From: Lentimicrobiaceae bacterium
GTDB lineage: Bacteria > Bacteroidota > Bacteroidia > Bacteroidales > F082
DNA length: 64,000 nt
Assembly (NCBI GenBank): GCA_002708315.1
Contig: PANC01000007.1
Coordinates: 6,256-70,255, forward strand
Reading direction: 5' to 3'
Under the pieces are notes generated by a model. It made no database searches, had not been told where the DNA came from, and worked only from the letters and a program-made list of their open reading frames with translations. Each line of letters starts with the position of its first letter. Positions within the stretch are counted from its first letter, which is position 1. The position numbers were made by a program, and so were the translations under genes. Shown here in pieces: positions 53,885 through 62,855 of the stretch.

Positions 53885-54517
53885 ATGTCAGTATTAGTTG
53901 GAAAAAAAGCTCCCTTATTTGAAGCAAATGCAGTTGTAAACGGAGGTGAGTTTGTAGAAAAATTTTCTCTTGAGCAATTTATCGGAAAAAAACATGTTGT
54001 ATTCTTCTTTTATCCATTGGATTTTACTTTTGTATGTCCAACCGAAATAATTGCATTTCAGGATAAAATGGATGAATTCGATAAGCGTAATGTTGCAGTG
54101 GTGGGATGTTCTGTTGATTCACACTTTTCACACTGGGCATGGTTAAATACAGAAAAAAATGATGGTGGTATTAAAGGTGTTAAATATCCTTTAGTCTCAG
54201 ACCTTTCAAAAACAATTTCTGAAAACTATGATGTGCTTGCTGGTTCATATGATTATAATGAAGATGGTGAAGGAGTATTCACTGGTGAGCCTGTCTCATA
54301 TCGCGGACTATTTTTAATTGATAAGCAGGGAGTTGTTCGTCATCAGGTTGTAAATGACCTTCCATTGGGAAGAAGCATTGATGAGGCATTACGTATGGTA
54401 GATGCTCTGCAATATTTTGAAGAAAATGGTGAAGTTTGCCCTGCAAATTGGGAACCAGGAAAAGATGCAATGGTAGCTGATGCAGATGGCGTTGCAAAAT
54501 ACTTGAGTGAGCACTAA
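53885..54517 (+). CDS. Typical 2-Cys peroxiredoxin (AhpC/Prx1 type)
   Basis: Reduces hydrogen peroxide, organic peroxides and peroxynitrite. The 210-residue protein has the peroxidatic Cys51 in YPLDFTFVCPTE and the resolving Cys185 in GEVCPANW, plus VVGCSVDSHFSHWAW. It lacks the YF motif region of eukaryotic sensitive Prx at the end. No ahpF is adjacent; thioredoxin (trxB is in the window) is the probable reductant. It ends in a terminator at 54546. Confidence 0.95.
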   Translation: MSVLVGKKAPLFEANAVVNGGEFVEKFSLEQFIGKKHVVFFFYPLDFTFVCPTEIIAFQDKMDEFDKRNVAVVGCSVDSHFSHWAWLNTEKNDGGIKGVKYPLVSDLSKTISENYDVLAGSYDYNEDGEGVFTGEPVSYRGLFLIDKQGVVRHQVVNDLPLGRSIDEALRMVDALQYFEENGEVCPANWEPGKDAMVADADGVAKYLSEH

Positions 54518-54545
54518 TACCTAAAATGGTAATAAAATAATATAT

Positions 54546-54574
54546 AAAGGCTTCCTTTGGGGAGCCTTTTTTTT
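54546..54574 (+). terminator. Terminator after the peroxiredoxin gene
   Basis: AAAGGCTtCC / GGgAGCCTTT hairpin followed by eight T residues. The T-run overlaps the stop codon of the convergent aminotransferase gene. Confidence 0.88.
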
Positions 54575-56048
54575 ATTCTATTTCAAACCAGTTTTCTATT
54601 CTGTCCTTTAATTCTGGGTCAAATGTTTTGTGAGTAAACTCATTTGTATTTCTACTATACTCATATTCCTTGCCCCATTCCTTATGATTATCAATAATAC
54701 TCTTAATGGCTTCTATGACATAATCCAGCTCATCATCTGTCATTGTTGGGTGTAATGAAACCCTTACGAAACCTGGTTTAACTGATAAGTCACCACTACT
54801 GATTCTTTCAACAATTTCCGAGGATTCAGATGGGGTTACATTGAGTAAGAAATGCCCATATGTGCCTGCACATGCACATCCTCCTCTTACCTGAATTCCG
54901 TATCTATCATTAAGAAGCTTGACAACAAGATTGAAATGTATATGTTTTGTCCAAAAAGAAAAGACACCAAGTCTATCTTTTATATTATCTGCCAATATAT
55001 GAATACCATCTATTTTTGAAAAACCCTCAAAGGCTCTATTGACCAACTCTTTTTCTCTTATGGCTATTAGCTTTGTATTAAGTTTATTTTTCAATTTTAT
55101 TGCATAGGCTGCTTTTATGGCCTGCAGAAATCCTGGTGTTCCCCCATCCTCTCGCAACTCAATATCATCGAAATATTTATGTCCTCCCCATGGATCAGTC
55201 CATGAAACAGTTCCTCCTCCTGGATTATCAGGTACTTGTTTCTTGTATAAATGTTTGTTGAATATTACAACTCCAGAGCTGCCAGGGCCACCCAAGAACT
55301 TGTGGGGTGAGAAGAATATTGCATCCAAACTTTGTAATTCATTTTTGGGGTGCATGTTTATGTCTACATATGGTGCTGAACCAGCAAAATCAACCATAAC
55401 TATACCGCCATGCTTATGCATTATTTCAGCAAGCTCATAGTAAGGAGGGATTATTCCTGTCACATTAGAACCGGCAGTAAATGTGCCAATTTTAATCTTA
55501 TGATCCTTAAAAATAAGTAATTGTCGCTCAAGTTCACTCTTGTCAACCATATTATTCTCGTCTGGTTCAAGAACAACTACCTTTGCAATTGTCTCAAGCC
55601 ATGAAGTATGGTTTGAGTGATGTTCCATGTGTGTTGTGAAAACTATTGGTTGGTCTTCTCCCGAAATGTCAGTGTTTACATTCTTATTATTTACAATACC
55701 TCTTAGCCCTAATATTCGCTGTAATTTATTAACAACTCTTGTCATCCCTGAACCTGCAGTGATTATAACATCGTTTTCATTTGCTCCAACATGTTGTTTA
55801 ATGATTTTATGAGCTGTCTTGTAAGCGTTAGTCATTAAGGTTCCAGTTTCCGTGGTCTCCGTATGAGTATTGCCGATGAAAGGACCAATCATATCACTCA
55901 TTCTCCTCTCTATGGGCCTGTAAAGTCTACCACTAGCTATCCAGTCGGCATAAATCATCTTCTTAACACCGTATGGTGTTCTGAACTCTTGGTCATCACC
56001 AATGATATGTTTTCTAAAACTCAAAAAATGCTCTGATAATTCACTCAT
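54573..56048 (-). CDS. Class V aminotransferase-fold PLP enzyme (cysteine desulfurase-like)
   Basis: A 491-residue fold-type I PLP enzyme: IITAGSGMTRVVNKLQRIL, THMEHHSNHTSW, VMVDFAGSAPYVDINMHP, the PLP lysine in FFSPHKFLGGPGSSGVVIF, and VRGGCACAGTYGHFLL, where the Cys pair takes the place of the cysteine desulfurase active-site loop. It is longer than IscS/SufS (~400 residues) with extra N- and C-terminal segments. The substrate is uncertain: cysteine desulfuration is likely but selenocysteine lyase or another beta-lyase reaction is possible. A -7 element is at 56136. Confidence 0.82.
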   Translation of the reverse strand: MSELSEHFLSFRKHIIGDDQEFRTPYGVKKMIYADWIASGRLYRPIERRMSDMIGPFIGNTHTETTETGTLMTNAYKTAHKIIKQHVGANENDVIITAGSGMTRVVNKLQRILGLRGIVNNKNVNTDISGEDQPIVFTTHMEHHSNHTSWLETIAKVVVLEPDENNMVDKSELERQLLIFKDHKIKIGTFTAGSNVTGIIPPYYELAEIMHKHGGIVMVDFAGSAPYVDINMHPKNELQSLDAIFFSPHKFLGGPGSSGVVIFNKHLYKKQVPDNPGGGTVSWTDPWGGHKYFDDIELREDGGTPGFLQAIKAAYAIKLKNKLNTKLIAIREKELVNRAFEGFSKIDGIHILADNIKDRLGVFSFWTKHIHFNLVVKLLNDRYGIQVRGGCACAGTYGHFLLNVTPSESSEIVERISSGDLSVKPGFVRVSLHPTMTDDELDYVIEAIKSIIDNHKEWGKEYEYSRNTNEFTHKTFDPELKDRIENWFEIE

Positions 56049-56135
56049 TTTACCACTTATTAAGTTTAGACGCCCAGAATATTTTATAGCCTAGAGTTGT
56101 TAGCATGTGCAAGACTTTAATATTAATTTGACAGA

Positions 56136-56143
56136 CAAAAATA
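56136..56143 (-). promoter_or_regulatory. -7 promoter element for the class V aminotransferase gene
   Basis: Minus-strand TATTTTTG matches TAnnTTTG, about 88 bases upstream of the start at 56048. Confidence 0.45.
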
Positions 56144-56163
56144 AGCATTTAAAGGATATCTTG

Positions 56164-57450
56164 TTACTTATAAATCAATTCAATACTTTCTATTCTTGTA
56201 TTTTTTGTTGTTAACCGTTTAAAGGTTGATGAGTTAGTTTTTAGCATTATAATTTCATGTGGTAAAGCAATAACATAGCTGCTAGATATTTCTTCATATT
56301 TAACATCAATAATAGTATCATTTGCCTCAAAAACATTGCTAATATTACCACTTGTATTATTATAGGAAATAATTTTATTTCCATCAACGATAGTAAACAC
56401 ATTATCTCTAAAACTATAAACTTGATCAATGGCTATATTATCCAAACTTGTGCTTTTTATAATATTATTATCTATTATGCTGAAGTTGATAACATTGCTT
56501 TGGTTGCCTTGTACACAGAATAATATGGCAGTATCATTTTGTGCAAATAATGCCTTTGTATCATATTCATGAACAAACTGACTATACTTTTGACCCGTGG
56601 TTCTATAAAATGAAATCCATAACTTATTACCAGGATTTCTTAGTGTAAAATCAGCAAATATAAAGTTCTCATTTACGGCCATATTATGTGGAATGGTATC
56701 AGATAAAACCTTTGTATTAAATACCTGCAATCCATTCTTCAAATTAAATCCAATAATCCGGCCCATTTCACTACTTTGATATAGTGTATTACTGCCTTTT
56801 ATAAGATCAAAAACAAGTGGATATGGTAATTGTCCCATATTTCCCCAAACATAGTTGCCGGAATCAATATTTATTGCTGATGTAATATTTGGAGAGGAGG
56901 TGGCCAAATAAGCTAAGTTATTTTCGCCTGATATATCAGATACAATAAAATATCCTGGGTATAATTGAGATTTTATAATTTCACTATTTAGATCATAAAC
57001 ATCCATTTGAACTGAGTTATTGCTGCCCTGACTAAATGCAATAAAACCCTCATATGATTTATCTGGCTTCTTAATAGTTATTTCCCGAAAATTATGCTGA
57101 ACATCACCTCCAACATCAATTGCAATGTGCATGTTATAGGGTGGTAGTAATGCCTTATCATCAACATTACTTAAGAATATTTCTGTGTTAAATACAGATT
57201 CATCATCATTAGGATAGATATATGCTTGATTAGTTAATGGGACTAGATTTATATTATCTATGCTTATTCGAATATAATTTATTGGACTTTTGCTAATTAC
57301 TTCAAAATCTACTTCAACTGTGTCGGGGATAGTATATAATTCAAATAATTGCGGTGATATAATATTTACCACTGCCTGTGTATTAGATGACTCTTTTGAA
57401 CATGAGCTCAACAATACAACTAACATTAACATGTAAAAATTAACTTTCAA
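56164..57450 (-). CDS. Predicted lipoprotein with beta-propeller-like body, unknown function
   Basis: A 428-residue protein with a lipobox (MKVNFYMLMLVVLLSSC, Cys17). Residues ~25-125 look like an Ig-like beta-sandwich (VNIISPQLFELYTIPDTVEVDFEV ... HNFREITIKKP). The rest (~130-428) consists of repeated short beta-blade units (YEGFIAFSQGSN, YFIVSDISGENNLAYLATSS, FNLKNGLQVFN) typical of a beta-propeller. No catalytic motif is seen. It is divergent from the exonuclease gene across 59 bases. Confidence 0.75.
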   Translation of the reverse strand: MKVNFYMLMLVVLLSSCSKESSNTQAVVNIISPQLFELYTIPDTVEVDFEVISKSPINYIRISIDNINLVPLTNQAYIYPNDDESVFNTEIFLSNVDDKALLPPYNMHIAIDVGGDVQHNFREITIKKPDKSYEGFIAFSQGSNNSVQMDVYDLNSEIIKSQLYPGYFIVSDISGENNLAYLATSSPNITSAINIDSGNYVWGNMGQLPYPLVFDLIKGSNTLYQSSEMGRIIGFNLKNGLQVFNTKVLSDTIPHNMAVNENFIFADFTLRNPGNKLWISFYRTTGQKYSQFVHEYDTKALFAQNDTAILFCVQGNQSNVINFSIIDNNIIKSTSLDNIAIDQVYSFRDNVFTIVDGNKIISYNNTSGNISNVFEANDTIIDVKYEEISSSYVIALPHEIIMLKTNSSTFKRLTTKNTRIESIELIYK

Positions 57451-57509
57451 GAGGTTGTTGTTTAATTTTAGCTAAAGTAATATTTTGTATCTTTAAATTA
57501 AAAATTGCT

Positions 57510-58220
57510 ATGCTAAAAGACCTAAAACTTGACGACGTATTATTTCTTGATATTGAGACTGTATCTCAGGTTTCCGAATATTCTGAATTGGATGGTAGAA
57601 TCAAACATCTTTGGGACAAAAAAGCAGAAATATTAATGCGATATAAACCCGATACAAACTCCAAGGAACTATATAATAGCGCAGGTATATACGCGGAGTT
57701 TGGCAAAATAATATGCATTTCTTGTGGATTTATGAATGGACGAGAATTGAGAGTAAAATCATTCTATGGTACTGATGAAGTAATTTTACTGAACGAATTT
57801 GCTGAGATGTTAAATAAGCATTATGCAAATGCTAAGAATTTATTATGTGCCCACAATGGCAAAGAGTTCGACTTTCCATACATTGCAAGAAGAATGCTAA
57901 TTCTGGGTATTGAACTACCCAGTGTAATAAATATGGCAGGCAAAAAACCATGGGAAGTAAGACACATAGATACAATGGAGTTATGGAAGTTTGGAGACTA
58001 TAAGCATTATACCTCTCTAGAATTGCTTGCAGCTATTTTCAATATCCCTACTCCAAAAGATGATATTGATGGCTCCATGGTGGGCAAAGTTTACTGGATG
58101 GATAAAGATCTTAAGCGAATAGTAGAATATTGTCAGAAGGATGTGGTCACAATTGTCCAATTATTACGCAGATACCTTGGTTTGGCTTTGATTAAGGATC
58201 CAGATATATTTTTTAGTTAG
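57510..58220 (+). CDS. PolB-like 3'-5' exonuclease
   Basis: A 236-residue DnaQ-fold nuclease with the DEDD residues: Exo I VLFLDIETVSQ (DxE), Exo II LLCAHNGKEFDFPYIARRML (Asp), and Exo III IVEYCQKDVVTIVQLL (YxxxD type). The blocks match the stand-alone DNA polymerase B exonuclease-like family of Bacteroidota. It should remove nucleotides from 3' ends of DNA or RNA; the in vivo role is unknown. dnaB follows after 109 bases on the same strand but has its own promoter element. Confidence 0.88.
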   Translation: MLKDLKLDDVLFLDIETVSQVSEYSELDGRIKHLWDKKAEILMRYKPDTNSKELYNSAGIYAEFGKIICISCGFMNGRELRVKSFYGTDEVILLNEFAEMLNKHYANAKNLLCAHNGKEFDFPYIARRMLILGIELPSVINMAGKKPWEVRHIDTMELWKFGDYKHYTSLELLAAIFNIPTPKDDIDGSMVGKVYWMDKDLKRIVEYCQKDVVTIVQLLRRYLGLALIKDPDIFFS

Positions 58221-58316
58221 GTACTGATAGTCAGTAATATAGCCCGAGTTCATTTTTCATAAACTTATATTGTATAAATAGTTATTAACACTTTATTAAC
58301 CGTTATGCATTATTTG

Positions 58317-58324
58317 TAATTTTG
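58317..58324 (+). promoter_or_regulatory. -7 promoter element at the dnaB start
   Basis: TAATTTTG matches TAnnTTTG and ends 5 bases before the dnaB ATG at 58330, so the transcript would carry almost no leader. Confidence 0.45.
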
Positions 58325-58329
58325 AGCTC

Positions 58330-59835
58330 ATGGATGAAGTAAAAAAAGAATCAACCAGAAAAAAAGTATCACGAAGTTCCAAGATTACTTCCAAAGAAGT
58401 TGCCGAGCATGGAAAAATACAACCACAAGCAGTTGATCTTGAAGAGGCTGTGTTAGGAGCAATGATGTTGGAAAAAGATGCAGTTTCTGCTGTTATAGAT
58501 ATTCTTTCGCCAGCTGTATTTTACAAGGAAAGTCATAAAAGGATTATGACTTCCATAGCAAGTTTATTTTCCAAGTCCGAACCGATAGATATCCTAACAG
58601 TTACAAATGAACTAAAGAGTACAGGAGATTTGGAAATGGTAGGTGGTCCATATTACATTACCATGTTAACAAGTAGAATTGCTTCCACAGCTAACGTTGA
58701 GTATCACGCAAGAATAATCTTGCAAAAACATATTCAACGTGAACTCATTAGAATTTCATCTGAAATAATTAAAGATGCATTTGAAGATACCACAGATGTT
58801 TTTGATTTATTAGATAGAGCAGAACAAAATCTTTTCGCAGTTTCTGAATCAAATCTTAGAAGGAATTTCGAAGATATGCCTTCCTTGATTAAGCAGGCTA
58901 TTTTGGATATTGAAAATGCTAAAAATGCTGATGAGCATATGAGAGGTGTTCCATCAGGTTATGTTGATATCGACAGAATTACATCAGGATGGCAAAAATC
59001 TGACCTGATAATCCTTGCGGCACGACCATCCATGGGTAAAACGGCATTTGCGCTTAATATGGCAAGAAATATAGCAGTAGACTTTAATAAGCCTATAGCA
59101 TTTTTCTCACTGGAAATGTCCTCAGTTCAGCTGGTTACACGTTTGATTTCTAGCGAAACAGAATTGAAATCCGACAAACTTAAACGAGGAGACTTACAAA
59201 GTTATGAATGGCAACAATTGACAGACAAAGTTACAAACCTTGTTGATGCCAAGATGTTTATTGATGATACACCCGCCTTATCGATATTCGAATTGCGGGC
59301 TAAATGTAGGAGACTAAAGCAACAGCATGATATACAAATGGTATTCATAGATTATCTTCAGTTAATGAGTGGAGGATCTGATAATAGAGGTAATAGAGAA
59401 CAGGAAATTAGCAATATCTCACGTTCTCTTAAAGCATTGGCAAAGGAGCTTGATATTCCAGTGCTAGCATTATCTCAGTTAAGTAGAGCAGTTGAAACAC
59501 GTCCCGGGCAGGCAAAGAGACCTATTTTATCTGACCTCAGGGAATCTGGTGCAATTGAGCAGGACGCTGATCTGGTCCTATTTATTTACAGAGCGGAGTA
59601 TTATAAAATTGATACTTATGAAGATGGTTCACCAACACAAGGTGTTTCCGAAATAATTATTGCTAAACATCGTAATGGTGCCGTTGGAGATGTAAAACTA
59701 AGGTTCATAGCTGACTTTGCCAGGTTTGATGATTACTCCCAAGGAGGTGATGGTTATAGTGCAGAAGATGTAACTGCAGGCATTAAAAATTTTCCATCCA
59801 AAATGAATTCAATGGATGATGACACCCCATTTTAA
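58330..59835 (+). CDS. dnaB: Replicative DNA helicase
   Basis: DnaB is the hexameric 5'-3' helicase of the replication fork. The 501-residue chain has the N-terminal DnaB domain (QPQAVDLEEAVLGAMMLEKDA), the RecA-like motor with Walker A LAARPSMGKTAFALNMARN, VFIDYLQLM (Walker B), LALSQLSRAVE and DLRESGAIEQDADLVLFIYR. A ~33-residue basic N-terminal extension (KKESTRKKVSRSSKITSKE) precedes the domain. No intein is inserted. The following gene starts 19 bases after the stop. Confidence 0.97.
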   Translation: MDEVKKESTRKKVSRSSKITSKEVAEHGKIQPQAVDLEEAVLGAMMLEKDAVSAVIDILSPAVFYKESHKRIMTSIASLFSKSEPIDILTVTNELKSTGDLEMVGGPYYITMLTSRIASTANVEYHARIILQKHIQRELIRISSEIIKDAFEDTTDVFDLLDRAEQNLFAVSESNLRRNFEDMPSLIKQAILDIENAKNADEHMRGVPSGYVDIDRITSGWQKSDLIILAARPSMGKTAFALNMARNIAVDFNKPIAFFSLEMSSVQLVTRLISSETELKSDKLKRGDLQSYEWQQLTDKVTNLVDAKMFIDDTPALSIFELRAKCRRLKQQHDIQMVFIDYLQLMSGGSDNRGNREQEISNISRSLKALAKELDIPVLALSQLSRAVETRPGQAKRPILSDLRESGAIEQDADLVLFIYRAEYYKIDTYEDGSPTQGVSEIIIAKHRNGAVGDVKLRFIADFARFDDYSQGGDGYSAEDVTAGIKNFPSKMNSMDDDTPF

Positions 59836-59854
59836 ACTTAAATAGCTTTTATAT

Positions 59855-60688
59855 ATGAAATCAATTATTTCCCGAATGACTATCATAGTAGTCATGATGT
59901 TTACAATTACAGTTTCCAATGCCCAAAAGGCAGTTGAACTTACTTATAACTTAAATGTTGGAGACAAATATGAATTTAATACAGAGTTAAACCAAGATAT
60001 TTCATTTGATGCCAATGGGCAAACTATGACTTTGGAACAAGTAATGTCCTTTCAGATGGGCACCGAGGTAAATTCCATTACTGATGGGTTAATTATGCAA
60101 GATCTTAAATTTGAAAAGGTAAGCATGAATCAGAAGATATTTGGAATGGAACTTAACTATAACTCCGAAGATGAATCTACTTGGACAGGAATGGGAGCTC
60201 AAATTGCTGATCAGTTTAACAAAATAATAGGCTTATCAATAAACTTTGGAATGGATAACAAAGGAAGCATTGAGCAAATTGACCTTAGCAAGGTTAAAGG
60301 AGTTGATGATCTCACAAATAATCTAACTTCAGGTAGTAATTATGCTCTATATCCTGAAGGAAAGATAAAAGTAGGAGAGAGCTGGGAAAAAAATATAAAA
60401 CCACTTAAGGGTAGTGAAATGAAGGTATTTATAAAATATACACTACTTAAGATTACTAAGAAACAAGTTGTTATATCCTTGGATGGTACTCTTTCTGGAA
60501 ATGTTGTGGATGGAACCGAAGTAAAATTAGATGGTGTTACTGAGGGTGAACTTATTGTTGATATAAATACAGGGATGCTTGTAAATTCAACAATGGATAT
60601 TGATCTAACAATTGAAATAGAGCAGCAAGGAATGAAAATACCGGCTAATATTATAAGTACCTCAACGACAACAGTAGTAAAAAAATAA
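59855..60688 (+). CDS. Secreted protein, DUF6263-like
   Basis: A 277-residue protein with a signal peptide (to TVSNAQ, residue 23). The mature part is beta-rich: VELTYNLNVGDKYEFNTELNQDISFDANGQ near the start, YPEGKIKVGESWEKNIKPLKG in the middle, and a repetitive end GELIVDINTGMLVNSTMDIDLTIEIEQQG. This outline fits the DUF6263 group of Bacteroidota exported proteins; the assignment is from memory of the pattern. It lies 19 bases after dnaB and may be cotranscribed without a functional link. Confidence 0.7.
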   Translation: MKSIISRMTIIVVMMFTITVSNAQKAVELTYNLNVGDKYEFNTELNQDISFDANGQTMTLEQVMSFQMGTEVNSITDGLIMQDLKFEKVSMNQKIFGMELNYNSEDESTWTGMGAQIADQFNKIIGLSINFGMDNKGSIEQIDLSKVKGVDDLTNNLTSGSNYALYPEGKIKVGESWEKNIKPLKGSEMKVFIKYTLLKITKKQVVISLDGTLSGNVVDGTEVKLDGVTEGELIVDINTGMLVNSTMDIDLTIEIEQQGMKIPANIISTSTTTVVKK

Positions 60689-60695
60689 TCTGTAT

Positions 60696-61562
60696 TTATT
60701 CTATCATAAGAATAGTAAGGGCATCTTCTATATTACCACCCTCTATTAGTTTGTGAGCATATTTATGCAACTCTTCACTATTTCCTTTGATATTTGATAT
60801 TCCAGGTTTTGATTTGAAAAGATCAATTTTTTCCTTGGTAGGTAGGCTTTCTAAGTTTCCAAGTTGCCCCAAATCATTACCTGAAAGTATTCTACTAAGT
60901 CTGACTTTCTCAGGAAGACCATCAATGCCTATTCCCATTTTAGATATTGGCTTGGGTACCATAAACTTCGCATTACCTGATGTTCTTACATAATAATCTC
61001 CCCCTAATCTACCCACCAAATCAATTTTGTCAGGATCAATAACTCCATGAATATCAAGAATAGATTCATCCATATGAATATGAACAATCTCACAAATTAC
61101 TAGGTTCCCTGATCCAGCTTTTCCGCTTGTCTCAATTACCTCCCTTACCTTACACTCAAACTGTAATGGCGATTCGGATACTCTCCTTGGTAATACAATT
61201 TTTGATTCAACAGACGTAAAACCCGCCTTTTTAAACTCATCTACTCCCTTTGGATATTCTGTGCTGCTTAAGCTCATCTGATGAACCATGTCGTAGGTAA
61301 CAGCATTTAATACTACCTCTGGTACTTCTTTTATATTCTCCAAAGTGTGCTTTGTTGTATTGTCCCTGCCTCTTCTAGATGGAGAGAAAATGAGCGTAGA
61401 TGGATTTACACCAAATGCATTATAAAAACTAAATGGAGAAAGGTTATGATTACCTTCTTTATCTATTGTAGCTGCAAATGCAATCGGCCGTGGTGCAATA
61501 CCACCGAGCAGTAGTTTAAATAGTTTTTGATTTCCGTATTCTGATGGATCAATGTGAAGCAT
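60696..61562 (-). CDS. Flavin reductase-like flavoprotein
   Basis: The ATG at 61562 gives MLHIDPSEYGNQKLFKLLLGGIAPRPIAFAAT, the usual beginning of the family; an in-frame ATG at 61598 would overlap fahA by 31 bases. The 288-residue protein has the FMN-binding split barrel (NHNLSPFSFYNAFGVNPSTLIFSP, NVVLNAVTYD-like VVLNAVTYDMVHQMSLSSTEYP, FECKVREVIETSGKAGSGNLVICEIVHIH). Homologues often travel with homogentisate/tyrosine degradation genes in Bacteroidota, as here, 5 bases after fahA. The precise reaction in that pathway is not established. Confidence 0.87.
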   Translation of the reverse strand: MLHIDPSEYGNQKLFKLLLGGIAPRPIAFAATIDKEGNHNLSPFSFYNAFGVNPSTLIFSPSRRGRDNTTKHTLENIKEVPEVVLNAVTYDMVHQMSLSSTEYPKGVDEFKKAGFTSVESKIVLPRRVSESPLQFECKVREVIETSGKAGSGNLVICEIVHIHMDESILDIHGVIDPDKIDLVGRLGGDYYVRTSGNAKFMVPKPISKMGIGIDGLPEKVRLSRILSGNDLGQLGNLESLPTKEKIDLFKSKPGISNIKGNSEELHKYAHKLIEGGNIEDALTILMIE

Positions 61563-61567
61563 AATTT

Positions 61568-62842
61568 TTATTTTGCTGGAAGTATTGTAGTTATACATTC
61601 TCCAAAGCCTATCCTGTGGTCTTTATTTTTGCAATACCCACGCATTATCACCTTGTCATTATCCTGAATAAATTTTCTTTCGGTACCATCATTTAATTTA
61701 ATTGGCTTTGTTCCTTTCCAGCTAAGTTCAAGCATTGAACCGTATGAGTCAGGGGTGGAGCCTGATATGGTACCCGACCCATACATATCACCAACATTAA
61801 TATTACAACCATTAATAGTATGATGCGCAAGCTGTTGATTCATATTCCAATACATATACTTGAAGTTGCTCCTACATACTACTGTTTCCACTCCAGACGG
61901 AGTTTCAAGAGCAACTTCCAATTTAATGTCATAGCTACCCTTACCTTGAAAATCTAGGTATGGTAAAACAGGAGGATCTTGTTTGGGCCCATCGGTTAAG
62001 AATGGTTGTAATGCTTCCATTGTTACTATCCAAGGTGAAACAACTGATCCAAAGTTTTTTCCCAGAAATGGGCCTAGTGGGACATACTCCCATTTTTGAA
62101 TATCTCGTGCAGATAAGTCATTAAACAACACCATTCCAAATATATATTCATTGGTATTTTCAATTGTTATAGCCTGACCAAGATCACTTTTAGTGCCAGT
62201 AATGAATGCAGTCTCAAGTTCAAAATCCATTAATTTCGAAGGGCCATAAGTTGGTGCAGAAGCATCATTAGCCTTTGTTTGTCCATTTGGCCTATGGATA
62301 TCTGTTCCAGACACTACAATTGAAGAACTTCTCCCATGGTAGCCCACAGGAATATGTTTCCAATTAGGGAGTAATGCATTTTTTGGATCTCTATACATAG
62401 CGCCCACATTGGTAGCATGCTCTATACTGGAATAAAAATCTGTATAATCACCAATCTCCACGGGTAACATCATCTGTATGTTATTGATCTCATATAAACA
62501 TGCCATTTTTGCTTCAGCATTATCTCTTAGACTTGTATTATTAGCATTGAAAAGTTCCGAAATTCTATTCCTAACTTCTGACCACATGGGTTTTCCGAGT
62601 TCCATAAAGTCATTGAGTACTGGAGAATAAAACACTCCATAATTTTCAATGCCAAGGTTATCAAAGAATCCGTTATCAGCCAATAAGCTTAGATCAATTA
62701 CTGTTTCTCCAATTCTGCTCACAGGTCGAGGCTCTTTACCCTCGGGTTTACCTATCCCAAAGGGAATATTTTGAATTGGGAAGTCGCTGTTATCTGGGAC
62801 TTCAATCCATGATTTTAGTAATGGGTTATTTGCTGCAATCAT
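61568..62842 (-). CDS. fahA: Fumarylacetoacetase
   Basis: Hydrolyses fumarylacetoacetate to fumarate and acetoacetate, the last step of tyrosine degradation. The 424-residue chain has the N-terminal SH3-like domain (FGIGKPEGKEPRPVSRIGETVIDL) and the catalytic domain with DYTDFYSSIEHATNVGAMYRD (active-site Asp/His), YHGRSSSIVVSGTDI, MDFELETAFITG (metal ligands) and LFNDLSARDIQKWEYVPLGPFLGKNF. Length is that of the human-type enzyme. It is 13 bases downstream of hppD and 5 upstream of the flavoprotein gene. Confidence 0.96.
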   Translation of the reverse strand: MIAANNPLLKSWIEVPDNSDFPIQNIPFGIGKPEGKEPRPVSRIGETVIDLSLLADNGFFDNLGIENYGVFYSPVLNDFMELGKPMWSEVRNRISELFNANNTSLRDNAEAKMACLYEINNIQMMLPVEIGDYTDFYSSIEHATNVGAMYRDPKNALLPNWKHIPVGYHGRSSSIVVSGTDIHRPNGQTKANDASAPTYGPSKLMDFELETAFITGTKSDLGQAITIENTNEYIFGMVLFNDLSARDIQKWEYVPLGPFLGKNFGSVVSPWIVTMEALQPFLTDGPKQDPPVLPYLDFQGKGSYDIKLEVALETPSGVETVVCRSNFKYMYWNMNQQLAHHTINGCNINVGDMYGSGTISGSTPDSYGSMLELSWKGTKPIKLNDGTERKFIQDNDKVIMRGYCKNKDHRIGFGECITTILPAK

Positions 62843-62855
62843 TGATAAGGTGTTT

